The position numbers and the translations under genes are program-made. 32,680 nt of DNA from CAZNRY01 sp964575675 (GTDB lineage: Bacteria; Eisenbacteria; RBG-16-71-46; CAIMUX01; VGJL01), in NCBI GenBank assembly GCA_964575675.1, contig CAZNRY010000020.1:1-32680 (forward strand). The letters run 5' to 3'. Shown here one piece after another: positions 1 through 7,985 of the stretch. The notes beneath the pieces are model-generated. The model saw only the letters and a program-made list of their open reading frames with translations. It was not told where the DNA came from and made no database searches. The number at the start of each line of letters is the position of its first letter. Position 1 is the first letter of the stretch.

Positions 1-492
1 CTCAACCTCGACGCCGGCCGCCGCGAGGTCCTCCTCCGGCGCCTTGTCCTCCTCGTCGAGCTTCTCGAGCAGGCGCTCGTCGGCTGTTTGATCGGGCTCG
101 CGCGCGAGCGCCCTCAACTCGGCCCCGTCCTTCTTCGCCCAGCCGCGCGCCTGCAGCCAACGGAGAGCGCCCCCAACCTCCTTGGGATCGAGACCCGTTC
201 GTATCGCGGCGTCCGAGAGCGCTAGGGAGCCGCCGTTCTCCGTGATTGCGCGCAGTACCCTCCGCTCGGGGAAACCCTCCCTTATCCATCGCCGTCCGTC
301 GGGACGGAGCGCAAGCTCGCGATACGGCGACTCTTCGATCCGGACGAGACCCCGATCGCGCAACTGGACCGCGGCGGCCGCCACACGGGCCTGGTCGAGT
401 CCTAGGCCATCGGCCAGCGCCTGCACCTCCCCGCCATCCGCAAGGCTCCCGAGGCGATCGAGTAGCCGCGCTTGTTCTTCCGGCAAACGCAT
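1..492 (-). CDS. pheS: Phenylalanyl-tRNA synthetase alpha subunit, archaeal/eukaryotic type (N-terminal part, runs off the window)
   Basis: The alpha subunit of PheRS charges tRNA-Phe in the cytoplasm. The frame is open from ATG at 492 to base 1, giving 164 residues; the catalytic class II core lies outside the window. What is visible is a row of winged-helix-like segments: a helix-turn-helix beginning LPEEQARLLDRLG, a wing ending GLVRIEESPYRELAL, then RPDGRRWIREGFPERRVLRAI and the VGGALRWLQARGWAKKDG segment. This layout matches the N-terminal DNA-binding-fold domains of archaeal, eukaryotic cytosolic and spirochaete PheS, not the coiled-coil N-terminus of ordinary bacterial PheS. The start is supported by a GAGGAGGGG ribosome site just upstream. 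It follows rsmE by 27 bases, so it probably belongs to the dnaJ-rsmE operon. SelB also carries winged helices, but at its C-terminus, so this new start fits PheS better. Confidence 0.72.
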   Translation of the reverse strand, partial: MRLPEEQARLLDRLGSLADGGEVQALADGLGLDQARVAAAAVQLRDRGLVRIEESPYRELALRPDGRRWIREGFPERRVLRAITENGGSLALSDAAIRTGLDPKEVGGALRWLQARGWAKKDGAELRALAREPDQTADERLLEKLDEEDKAPEEDLAAAGVEVE

Positions 493-519
493 CCCACCCC
501 TCCTCTTCCTAGTCTGCCC

Positions 520-1245
520 TCACGCGGGCGCCCCCGCCCGGCGCAAGGCGCCAGCGAGACGGTGGCTGCCTACGATCGCCGCGGTCTCTGCCCGCAGGCG
601 GTTGCTCCCAAGTCCCCAAAGTACGGCCCCCCGTTCGCATAGCAGATCCCGCTCGCCTGCCGCGACTCCTCCCTCCGGTCCGACGAGCAGGAGCACCGGT
701 CGCGCCGCCGCAAGGCCCGGCCACGCCTCCCCGCCCGCCGGGTCGGCCAGCGTCGTCGGCCCGCCGCCACCCACAGCCGCGAGGGCCGCTTCCTCGTTCG
801 CCAGAGAGGGCAGGCGCGCGCGCTCCGATGGCTTGCGCGCCTCGCGCACGATCCGCGCCCACCGCCGGCGGGCTGAGGCCGAGGTCCCCCTGATGCTCCG
901 CTCCCACGCGATCGGTACGAAGCGGTCGACTCCTACCTCGACTCCCTTCTCGATGAGCCAATCGGTCCTTCCCCCGGTGCGCAACACCGGGAATCCCAGG
1001 TCAAGCCGCCGCTCGGGTTCCGCCTCGCGCGTCGACTCAAGGATGACGCCGATAAGATCCCTCTCCGATCCCTGAAGGCGAACCCTGAACCGTCCCCCCT
1101 GACCGTCGACAACGCGGCAGGTATCGCCGATCTTCAGCCGCACCACGCGCAGAACATGGTGCGCCTCGTCCTGTGGGAACCGCACGCCGCCATCCTTGTC
1201 GAAGCGGTCGGGGGCGACGAGAAAGGGATGAGGATCGCCCGGCAT
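520..1245 (-). CDS. rsmE: 16S rRNA (uracil-1498-N3)-methyltransferase RsmE
   Basis: RsmE methylates N3 of U1498 in 16S rRNA with S-adenosylmethionine. The protein has 241 residues, normal for the family. It has an N-terminal PUA-like part with EAHHVLRVVRLKIGD (27-41), then a SPOUT/trefoil-knot catalytic domain with the family motifs EKGVEVGVDRFVPI (99-112), EARKPSERARLP (135-146), the SAM-binding loop LLLVGPEGG (185-193) and GLGSNRLRAETAA (211-223). It starts 4 bases after the dnaJ stop codon, a pairing seen in many bacteria, and is followed by pheS. Its length, start and motifs are all regular. Confidence 0.95.
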   Translation of the reverse strand: MPGDPHPFLVAPDRFDKDGGVRFPQDEAHHVLRVVRLKIGDTCRVVDGQGGRFRVRLQGSERDLIGVILESTREAEPERRLDLGFPVLRTGGRTDWLIEKGVEVGVDRFVPIAWERSIRGTSASARRRWARIVREARKPSERARLPSLANEEAALAAVGGGGPTTLADPAGGEAWPGLAAARPVLLLVGPEGGVAAGERDLLCERGAVLWGLGSNRLRAETAAIVGSHRLAGALRRAGAPA

Positions 1246-1249
1246 CCGG

Positions 1250-2404
1250 TCAACCTACGAATGTGTCCCGGACGCGGTCGAAGAACCCCTTCTCGGCCTT
1301 GGGCGGACGATTGCCTTCCAGGCGGCGGAGTTCCTCGTAGAGCTCATGCTCGCGGGCAGAGAGCTTCTCGGGCACGCGAATCTCGACCCGGATCAGCTGG
1401 TCTCCCGCATCGCGGCCACGAAGCGACTTCAGTCCCTTGCCGCGAAGGCGGAGGACCTTCCCAGCCTGGATTCCGGGCGGAATCTCGACAACAGCCCGTC
1501 CTCCAAGGGTCGGCACCTCGACCTTCGTGCCGAGAGCGGCAACGGCCGGCGTGATCGTGATCCTCGTGAGGATGTCGTCGCCGTGTCGCTCGAATACCTC
1601 GTGCGGCTTCTCTTCGAAGACGACGTGCAGATCGCCGGCCTGCGTCCCGCGGAATCCCGAATGCCCCCGTCCGCGCAGCGTCATGTAGTTGCCCTCCATG
1701 ACGCCGGCGGGAATCTTCACCACAACCGTCTCCTGTCCCTCGACGAGCCCATCGCCGCCGCACGTCCGGCAGGGGTCCTTGACGATTCGCCCTTCGCCGC
1801 GGCAGCGCGGGCAGGCGGTGACATTCACAATCTGGCCGAAGAAGGAACGCTGGATCTGACGGACCTGTCCCGCGCCCTCGCACTGCGTGCAGGTCACGAC
1901 GGTGCTTCCGGGTTCGGATCCCTTTCCGTGGCAATGTGAACAGGCGACACCCTTCTTCACGCGGATCTTCTTCTCGACCCCTTCCGCGATTTCCTCGAGG
2001 GTCAACTTGACCCTCACTTGGATGTCCGAGCCGCGGGAATCCCGACCGCGCGGGAAGGCGTCCTCCTCGCCGAAAGCGGACCCGAAGGAACCGAACTCCC
2101 GCATGAAAGCCCGCAGGGCGTCAGAGAGGTCGAAACCGAAGCCGCCGGCCCCGCCCGCCCCACCGGCGGCATAGGACGGATCGATGCCGGCGTGGCCGAA
2201 GCGGTCGTACTGCGGGCGCTTCTGGCCGTCCGAGAGGACCTCGTAGGCCTCAGTCGCCTCCTTGAATGCCTCTTCCGCCGCCTTGCTGCCGGGATTGCGG
2301 TCGGGATGATGCTGTAGGGCGAGCTTCCGGTAGGCTTTCTTGATCTCCTCGGTCGCGGCGCTCCGCTCGACGCCGAGGACCTCGTAGAAATCACGCTTCG
2401 CCAC
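1250..2404 (-). CDS. dnaJ: Chaperone protein DnaJ
   Basis: DnaJ is the Hsp40 co-chaperone that delivers unfolded proteins to DnaK and stimulates its ATPase. The 384-residue protein has the full type I layout: a J domain (1-70) with HPD at 33-35, a Gly/Phe-rich linker (about 79-110, with GGAGGAGGFGF), a zinc-binding domain (155-219) with four CxxCxGxG repeats (CSHCHGKG, CTQCEGAG, CPRCRGEG, CRTCGGDG), and two C-terminal substrate-binding domains. The start codon is GTG at 2404; MAKRDFYEVLGV is the standard DnaJ N-terminus. No dnaK or grpE is nearby. It lies 134 bases after the mvaB stop, so it may have its own promoter (see the candidate at 2513-2542). No CIRCE inverted repeat was seen upstream. 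Confidence 0.97.
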   Translation of the reverse strand: MAKRDFYEVLGVERSAATEEIKKAYRKLALQHHPDRNPGSKAAEEAFKEATEAYEVLSDGQKRPQYDRFGHAGIDPSYAAGGAGGAGGFGFDLSDALRAFMREFGSFGSAFGEEDAFPRGRDSRGSDIQVRVKLTLEEIAEGVEKKIRVKKGVACSHCHGKGSEPGSTVVTCTQCEGAGQVRQIQRSFFGQIVNVTACPRCRGEGRIVKDPCRTCGGDGLVEGQETVVVKIPAGVMEGNYMTLRGRGHSGFRGTQAGDLHVVFEEKPHEVFERHGDDILTRITITPAVAALGTKVEVPTLGGRAVVEIPPGIQAGKVLRLRGKGLKSLRGRDAGDQLIRVEIRVPEKLSAREHELYEELRRLEGNRPPKAEKGFFDRVRDTFVG

Positions 2405-2538
2405 CTAACGCAATCCCTCATAGCGCTGGGAGGCCCCGAGCCGCCCAAGCTTGGTCCCTGCGGCGCCCGCTGCTCCCGCGACCCGATTTCTCATCGACAT
2501 CATAGATAAGAGACGGTAAGGCTCGGGACGTGGAAGGG
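2405..2538. other. mvaB-dnaJ intergenic region
   Basis: This 134-base spacer is the largest gap in the left part of the window. Besides the possible promoter at its right edge (2513-2542), it holds a second AT-rich element reading TATGAT on the minus strand (2499-2504), which resembles a -10 box but lacks a convincing -35 at normal spacing, and a 10-base palindrome CCAAGCTTGG near 2445-2454. No open reading frame with a ribosome site and no clear terminator for the leucine genes was found. Confidence 0.5.
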
Positions 2539-2542
2539 TCAA
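2513..2542 (-). promoter_or_regulatory. Possible sigma-70 promoter for dnaJ
   Basis: On the minus strand TTGACC (2542-2537) is followed after 18 bases by TACCGT (2518-2513). The -35 box is close to consensus, while the -10 box keeps only the TA...T pattern. The -35 overlaps the mvaB stop codon. The same TTGACC box occurs before tRNA-Sec and tRNA-Phe in this window. Visual match only. Confidence 0.35.
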
Positions 2543-3486
2543 GCGCCGCAACCGAGCGACCCATTCCCCGGGGCGCGTTCCCGCACGGCCCGCACCGCCT
2601 TCAGCACCTTCGACGGCAGGGGGTGGCCGATCTCCCTCTCGATGAGGGTCGATGCCTCAACCACCTTGCCCAGCTCGACGCCGGTCGGGATCCCGAGGCT
2701 TTCGAGGAGGTAGATGAGATCTTCCGTGGCCAAGTTCCCTGCGGCCCCCGGGGCGTATGGACAGCCCCCCAATCCTCCCGCTGAGGAATCGAAGACGGCG
2801 ACGCCCGCATTGAGAGCGGCCTGAACGTTTGCGATCGCCATTCCATAGGTATCGTGGAAGTGGAACGCGATCCGCGAGAGATCAAGCCGCCCCTTGCTCG
2901 CCTCGATGAACCGCTCGACATCCCGCGGCGTCGCCACCCCGATCGTGTCGCCAATGGAGACTTCCCCAACCCCTAGATCCAACAGCCGCAAGACAACCGC
3001 CAGGGTTCGCTCCGGCGAAATCGCGCCTTCGAAGGGGCAGGCGAAAGCCGTCGAGACGTACCCCCGAACCCGCATTGACTCCAGCCGGGCCATTTCGATG
3101 ACCGGCTTGAATCGTTCGAAGTTGTCGTCGATCGAGCCGTTCGTGTTCCTTCTGCTGAAGGACTCGCTCGCGGCCGTGAAAACGGCCACGCTTCGGATGC
3201 CACAGGCGATCGCGCGCTTGAGTCCCTTGACGTTGGGGACGAGGGCCGTGTAGACGGTTCCCGCCACGGCGTCGAGCCGATCGACCACATCCTCCGTGTC
3301 GGCGAGCTGGGGCACCCAGCGCGGGCTGACAAAGCTGCCCACCTCGACCTCGGGGATCCCAGCGCGCGCGAGCCCCTCGATGAACCGCGTGCGGACGGAA
3401 GGACGGAGCGGGCGGGCCTCATTTTGCAGACCGTCCCTCGGACCGACCTCAACAACGCGCACACGCGCCGGCAATGAGGCGCTCAT
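2539..3486 (-). CDS. mvaB: Hydroxymethylglutaryl-CoA lyase
   Basis: HMG-CoA lyase cleaves 3-hydroxy-3-methylglutaryl-CoA to acetoacetate and acetyl-CoA, the last step of leucine degradation. The 315-residue TIM-barrel protein carries the metal- and substrate-binding RDGLQ (17-21), the metal-binding HFHDTYG (209-215) and the family signature GLGGCPYAPGAAGN (238-251) with the catalytic Cys242. That cysteine loop separates HMG-CoA lyase from isopropylmalate and homocitrate synthases. Its ATG overlaps the stop of the upstream hydratase gene (TGATG), so the two are translationally coupled. The preceding enzyme in the pathway makes its substrate, which supports the call. Confidence 0.94.
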   Translation of the reverse strand: MSASLPARVRVVEVGPRDGLQNEARPLRPSVRTRFIEGLARAGIPEVEVGSFVSPRWVPQLADTEDVVDRLDAVAGTVYTALVPNVKGLKRAIACGIRSVAVFTAASESFSRRNTNGSIDDNFERFKPVIEMARLESMRVRGYVSTAFACPFEGAISPERTLAVVLRLLDLGVGEVSIGDTIGVATPRDVERFIEASKGRLDLSRIAFHFHDTYGMAIANVQAALNAGVAVFDSSAGGLGGCPYAPGAAGNLATEDLIYLLESLGIPTGVELGKVVEASTLIEREIGHPLPSKVLKAVRAVRERAPGNGSLGCGA

Positions 3487-4280
3487 CAGCCCCTAGGCAA
3501 TCCGCGGGTCCATGCCGGCGGCCGTCGCTCCAGAAAGGCGGCCATCCCCTCCCGTCCCTCGCTGCCGCCCCGCACCCGGGCGATCCACTCTGCGGTCAAC
3601 GATGCCGTCTCACGCTCGGGACACCCAGGAAGCGCGCGCAGGAGATCCTTGATCTCGGCTTGCGCCCCCGGGGCGCCCGCGAGCAGCGCCTCGGCCATGC
3701 CCGTGACTTCCCGCTCCAGATCCGCATCCGCGCCCACCCCCTGGACGAGGCCGATCCGCAAGGCTTCTGCGGCGTCGAACTTCTCTCCCGTCAGGAAGTA
3801 GCGTCTCGCATCCCCCGGCCGGACCTTCCTTAAGACAAACGGCGAGATGACCGCCGGAATGAGCCCCAAGCGAACCTCGGTGAATCCGAATACGCTGTCG
3901 GGGGCGGCAAGGGCGATGTCTGAGGCCGCAACGAGGCCGCAACCTCCTCCCAGCGCCGCGCCGCGGACCGCGGCGACCACGGGTCGCGGGCAATTGGCGA
4001 TCGCCGCGAACATGGCGGCCATCAGCAGCGCGTCGGCTCGGTTCTCCTCGAATCCTTCCAGCGCCTGACGCCGCATGTGGTCGAGGTCCGCACCACCGCA
4101 GAAGACCGCCCCTTCAGCGTCGAGGATCACGACCCTGGTTTCCCGCTCGGCGGCTGCGGCCTCGAAGGCTTCGCGGAGCAACGTGATCATCTCCCCATCG
4201 AACGCATTGCGCCTCTCCGGACGATTCAAGCGAACGCGGAAGAGCGGAGGCTCCCGAAGACAAAGAACGGCTTCACTCAT
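3486..4280 (-). CDS. liuC: Enoyl-CoA hydratase family protein, probable methylglutaconyl-CoA hydratase
   Basis: This crotonase-fold enzyme probably hydrates 3-methylglutaconyl-CoA to HMG-CoA, the substrate of the next gene. The protein has 264 residues, typical of the family. Oxyanion-hole segments are visible at FCGGADLDHM (60-69) and GAALGGGCGL (107-116). The stretch FTEVRLGLIPAVISPFVL (133-150) holds the candidate catalytic Glu135 and resembles LiuC/AUH-type hydratases more than short-chain enoyl-CoA hydratases. The specific substrate is inferred from the coupled HMG-CoA lyase gene (TGATG overlap); the crotonase family itself is certain. It lies 4 bases after the sugar transferase gene. 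The acyl-CoA dehydrogenase and carboxylase of the pathway are not in the window. Confidence 0.88.
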   Translation of the reverse strand: MSEAVLCLREPPLFRVRLNRPERRNAFDGEMITLLREAFEAAAAERETRVVILDAEGAVFCGGADLDHMRRQALEGFEENRADALLMAAMFAAIANCPRPVVAAVRGAALGGGCGLVAASDIALAAPDSVFGFTEVRLGLIPAVISPFVLRKVRPGDARRYFLTGEKFDAAEALRIGLVQGVGADADLEREVTGMAEALLAGAPGAQAEIKDLLRALPGCPERETASLTAEWIARVRGGSEGREGMAAFLERRPPAWTRGLPRG

Positions 4281-4284
4281 GGCG

Positions 4285-5691
4285 TCAGCTTCCCTTCTGC
4301 ACGATGACGGCCCGCAGGGTCATGAGAAGGATCCTCAGATCGAGCCAGATCGACCAGTTCTCCACATAGTACAGGTCGTAGCGCGTCCGTTCCTCGATCG
4401 GGACGTTCCCTCGAAGTCCGTTGACCTGTGCCCACCCCGTGATCCCCGACTTGATCCGATGACGCTCGTAGTAATCGGGAATCTCATCCTGGAACTGCCG
4501 CACGAAGTGAGGGCGCTCGGGGCGCGGGCCGACGATGCTCATGTCGCCGCGCAGCACGTTCCAGATTTGCGGCAGCTCATCGAGACTCCAGGTCCGCAAA
4601 AAGCGACCCGTCCACGTCCGTCTTGGATCATCCTTTCCCGCCCAGACCGGCCCCGTTCCAGTCTCGGCGTTGCTCTGCATCGACCGGAACTTGACGATCG
4701 TGAAGACCTTGCGGTCCCTTCCCATCCTCTCCTGGCGGTAGAAAACAGGCCCCGGGGAATCGAGCCTGACAGCGATCGCGCAGGCAAGAAGAACGGGCGA
4801 AAGAACAAGAAGAAGGATGCCGGCGAGGATCAGGTCACACGTCCGCTTGAGCACCCCGCCCCATCCGGCCAAAGGGATCTGGCGGCCCCGGACGACCGGC
4901 AAGCCCGCGATTTCCTCGACCTGGATCCCGCCGCGGAACGGGAAGCCGAGCTCGGGAACCAGATCGAAATCGATGTCGTGATCGCGGCAGGTCGCGGCCA
5001 CCCTGTCGAGCAGATCGCTTCGCCCGGCGGGCAGGGCGATCAGGACGCGGTCGAGGCCGAGTCGCTCGGCCTCGACCCCCAATCGCTCGGGGGAACCAAG
5101 GTCCGCCACGCCTTCCGGCGCCGGAGGATCATCCGCGTCGCGGAAAAGTCCCACGAACCGATGCGGGACAACGCCCGATTGCGGAAGGGCCGCAGCGAGC
5201 CGCAGCCCCGATTGCCGGGACCCGACCAACGCGAAACGAATCGGCGGCACGGCCCCTGCCGCCACAAGGGCCTTGAGGGAAAGGCGACGGAGGCTCCGGA
5301 GAAGAATGAGCGTGAGGATCCAGATCAGAGGGGCGGTGATGCGCGAGAAACTCATCGAACGATAGAAGAACGCGACGGCCGCGTTCAGCAACATCCCCAA
5401 CCCCGAGGCTCGAATGAGCGCCGGCGTCCGCACGCCCGCGCGCGTCCCCTCCGCTCGATAGAGACCCAATGCGTGGAACAGGACGATCCAGAGCGCGGCC
5501 GCGATCAACCCCGCGACCAGGTACAGGCCGGCGGGGGGGACATCGGGGCGGGCAGGAAGCCATCGAACAACGGGAGGCGAGAAGCGGATCCAGTGCCCAA
5601 GGAGAAACCCGCCGACAACCGAGACCGCGTCGGCCAGGTGCCAGATCGCTTGGATCCGGACTACGCGCTTGCGTCGCTCGACCTGTCCCAC
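4285..5691 (-). CDS. Polyprenyl-phosphate sugar-1-phosphate transferase (exopolysaccharide initiating enzyme)
   Basis: The enzyme family moves a sugar-1-phosphate from a nucleotide sugar to undecaprenyl phosphate at the inner membrane, starting exopolysaccharide or O-antigen assembly. The 468-residue protein has about four hydrophobic segments in the first 130 residues, a Rossmann-like central part (RFALVGSRQSGLRLAAALPQ), another membrane segment (DLILAGILLLVLSPVLLACA) and the catalytic bacterial sugar-transferase domain with FTIVKFRSM, SLDELPQIWNVLRGDMSIVG, PRPE and ITGWAQVNGLRG. This is the WbaP/WcaJ-like PF02397 layout; the sugar cannot be told. The GTG start at 5691 overlaps the preceding glycosyltransferase by 31 bases, and no other in-frame start lies before the first membrane segment. 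Confidence 0.93.
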   Translation of the reverse strand: MGQVERRKRVVRIQAIWHLADAVSVVGGFLLGHWIRFSPPVVRWLPARPDVPPAGLYLVAGLIAAALWIVLFHALGLYRAEGTRAGVRTPALIRASGLGMLLNAAVAFFYRSMSFSRITAPLIWILTLILLRSLRRLSLKALVAAGAVPPIRFALVGSRQSGLRLAAALPQSGVVPHRFVGLFRDADDPPAPEGVADLGSPERLGVEAERLGLDRVLIALPAGRSDLLDRVAATCRDHDIDFDLVPELGFPFRGGIQVEEIAGLPVVRGRQIPLAGWGGVLKRTCDLILAGILLLVLSPVLLACAIAVRLDSPGPVFYRQERMGRDRKVFTIVKFRSMQSNAETGTGPVWAGKDDPRRTWTGRFLRTWSLDELPQIWNVLRGDMSIVGPRPERPHFVRQFQDEIPDYYERHRIKSGITGWAQVNGLRGNVPIEERTRYDLYYVENWSIWLDLRILLMTLRAVIVQKGS

Positions 5692-6803
5692 GTCCGCCGC
5701 ACACCGCCCGGGGGGAGATGTCCTTCCTCCTCCAGCCAGACGTCGATTTCCCTCTCGAAGCGGTCGCGCCCGAAACGGAGGGCATGCTCCCGGATGATCT
5801 CTGGATTCCAGATCCCGGATGCCATCCTATCGATCGCCGCTCGAAGCGCGGCAGGCGTCGCCTCGTCGAACAGGACGCCGGTCCTGCCATCTACGACTGT
5901 CTCCAACGCTCCTCCCCGTCCGAGCGCCACGACAGGCTTCCCACATGCCATCGCCTCTACCGGGACAATTCCGAAGTCCTCTTCGCCCGGGAAGACCACC
6001 GCCCGGCAGCCCTGCACGAGCCGGACGGTTTCCTCTGCGCCGAGCCAACCGAGAAAACGCACGTTTCGCGGGGCCATGCGGACCAACCGGTCGCGCTCCA
6101 CCCCGTTTCCGGCGACGACGAGATCCTCGCCCCGTCCCTCGTATGCCTGCAAAGCCAGATCGATCCTCTTGTACGGAACCAGAGCAGAGAGAATGAGGTC
6201 GTAGCGCCCTCCCCCACCGACCCCCGGCCGGAAGCGATCCGTGTCCACCCAAGGATGGATCACCCGCGCCGCCCGCCCGTACCACCGGCGGATACGCGCC
6301 GCCACGTGAGCGCTATTGGCCGCGAACGAATCGACGCGCGTGCAGCTCGCCACATCCCATGTCCGCAGGTAGGTGGAGACGACCGGCATCAACCAAGATG
6401 CGGGGGCGCTCAGGCGCCCCTCGCCGAAGTACTCCTCGTAGGCAGCCCATACGTACCGCATCGGGGTGTGGCAGTAGCAGAGATGCATGGCGCCGGGGTG
6501 GACGCGCGCTCCCTTCGCCACGCAGTGACTCGTCGAGAGGACGAAGTCATAACCGCGCAGGTCGAAGCGCTCGATCGCAGCGGGAAGAAGGGGTAGGTAC
6601 CGCTGGTAGGAGCCGACGCCGCCCGGAAGCCGTTGAACGAAGGACGTGTGGATCGGGTGGGATTCGATCGCCCGGCTCACCGAACCGGCCCGATGGACGA
6701 GCGTATAAATCGGCGCGTCCGGAAAGCGCTCGCAGAAGGCTTCGAGGACCTTCTCGCCCCCGCGCATCCCCGTCAGCCAGTCGTGGATCAGCGCAACGCG
6801 CAC
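5661..6803 (-). CDS. Glycosyltransferase, GT4 family
   Basis: This is a probable polysaccharide glycosyltransferase acting on the cytoplasmic side of the membrane, next to the initiating sugar transferase. From GTG at 6803 it has 380 residues beginning MRVALIHDWLTGMRGGEKV, the usual start of this subgroup, with GGAGG seven bases upstream; an ATG at 6821 would add six residues but has a weak ribosome site. The N-terminal GT-B domain holds the loop WLTGMRGGEKVLEAF and CYCHTPMRYVW. The C-terminal domain holds LILSALVPYKRIDLALQAY and the nucleotide-sugar E-x7-E motif in EEDFGIVPVEAMACGKPVVA. The donor and acceptor cannot be told. It follows hemW closely and overlaps the next gene by 31 bases. Confidence 0.9.
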   Translation of the reverse strand: MRVALIHDWLTGMRGGEKVLEAFCERFPDAPIYTLVHRAGSVSRAIESHPIHTSFVQRLPGGVGSYQRYLPLLPAAIERFDLRGYDFVLSTSHCVAKGARVHPGAMHLCYCHTPMRYVWAAYEEYFGEGRLSAPASWLMPVVSTYLRTWDVASCTRVDSFAANSAHVAARIRRWYGRAARVIHPWVDTDRFRPGVGGGGRYDLILSALVPYKRIDLALQAYEGRGEDLVVAGNGVERDRLVRMAPRNVRFLGWLGAEETVRLVQGCRAVVFPGEEDFGIVPVEAMACGKPVVALGRGGALETVVDGRTGVLFDEATPAALRAAIDRMASGIWNPEIIREHALRFGRDRFEREIDVWLEEEGHLPPGGVRRTWDRSSDASA

Positions 6804-6838
6804 AGAGACCCTCCGCCCCATGTCGAGCGAGTCCTACG

Positions 6839-7981
6839 CTACCGGCTCCCGAGGAGCTCCGCCATCACGGCGTTCGAGACAAAAAGCCCCTGCTCCCCCA
6901 GGCGCAGCCGGACCCCATCGTCCTCCAGCAACCCGTCGCGCGTCCAGCGAGCCGCCCGCTCTCTGATCATCCGCGCCCACGGGACGCCCCCGACCAGGTC
7001 CAATCGGTCCCCCGCGATCCCGTCTCGAAGGCGCAATCCCAGGAGCAGGGCCTCCTCCCGCCTGGTCCTCTCGTCGATCGGGCTCGTCTCGTGCGGCGCG
7101 TCTCCGCCATGCTCGAGGGCATCGAGGTACGGGAACAGCCCTGGGAGGTTCGCGCGCCGCAACCCGTCGTGGTGCCCGTGGGCCCCGGGACCCAGGCCGA
7201 GGTAGACTCCCCCTTCCCAGACGTTCAGATTGTGCCGACACTCCGAGCCCGGCCTTGCCCAGTTCGAAATCTCATACTGCTCGAATCCAGCGCTGGCAAG
7301 CAGGCGGCGCGCCGTTTCGTACTCCTTCCGCGCAAGCTGTTCCCCCGGCAACTCCTGCATTCCGAGCGCGCAATCGCGCGCCAGCGCGACGTGCGGCTCC
7401 AGATCGAGCAGGTAGCAGGACAGGTGCTCCGGAGCCTGACCGACCGCCACTCGCAGCGACCGCTCCCATGATCGTTCGCCCTCCGACAAGGGAAGCGCGT
7501 AAATCAGATCCAGGTTCAGGTTCTCGAAGCCCGCGTGGCGCGCGCGCAGAACGGCCTCCACGGCGCCGTTCGAATCGTGCAGCCGCCCCAAGCTCGCGAG
7601 TTCCTTGTCATCGAATGACTGAACGCCGAGACTCAACCGATTCGCCCCGCCGGCCAGGGCCGCGTCGAGCACCTCTTCATCCGCGGACTCCGGGTTCGCC
7701 TCGAGGGTCCATTCCGCCCCGGCAGCGATGGGCAGAGCATCCCTCAGGCCGGCCAGGAGCCTCCCGAGCAGCGCGGAACCGAGATGCGACGGCGTGCCCC
7801 CTCCGACGAAGACGCTGTCAAACAGGACGCCGCCCCATGCGCCGCCTCGCAGCCGCGCCTCACCCAGGATCGCGTCAACCGTCCTCTCCCGAATCCCGAG
7901 GCCCTGAACCTCCGCATAGAAATCGCAGTAGGAGCAGCGCCGCGCGCAGAAGGGGATGTGGACGTAGAGCCCGGCAGCCAT
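6839..7981 (-). CDS. hemW: HemW-like radical SAM heme chaperone
   Basis: HemW is a radical SAM relative of coproporphyrinogen dehydrogenase HemN that binds heme and delivers it to respiratory proteins. From ATG at 7981 the protein has 380 residues starting MAAGLYVHIPFCARRCSYCDFY; the C-x3-C-x2-C cluster motif sits at about residues 12-19. VFVGGGTPS, LEANPES, RLSLGVQSF, LDLIYALP and YEISNWARPG follow, all typical of HemW. The family motif HNxxYW reads HNLNVW here, with valine for tyrosine. A longer frame to 8038 would run into lepB coding sequence; the ATG at 7981 leaves a 4-base gap after the lepB stop. It is part of the lepA-lepB-hemW operon. Confidence 0.92.
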   Translation of the reverse strand: MAAGLYVHIPFCARRCSYCDFYAEVQGLGIRERTVDAILGEARLRGGAWGGVLFDSVFVGGGTPSHLGSALLGRLLAGLRDALPIAAGAEWTLEANPESADEEVLDAALAGGANRLSLGVQSFDDKELASLGRLHDSNGAVEAVLRARHAGFENLNLDLIYALPLSEGERSWERSLRVAVGQAPEHLSCYLLDLEPHVALARDCALGMQELPGEQLARKEYETARRLLASAGFEQYEISNWARPGSECRHNLNVWEGGVYLGLGPGAHGHHDGLRRANLPGLFPYLDALEHGGDAPHETSPIDERTRREEALLLGLRLRDGIAGDRLDLVGGVPWARMIRERAARWTRDGLLEDDGVRLRLGEQGLFVSNAVMAELLGSR

Positions 7982-7985
7982 CGCG

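Noticed and set aside
4075..6204. A 709-codon open frame on the plus strand
   Set aside because: It is antisense to the sugar transferase and glycosyltransferase genes, has a shadow-like composition rich in Arg, Asp and Pro, and shows no family motif.
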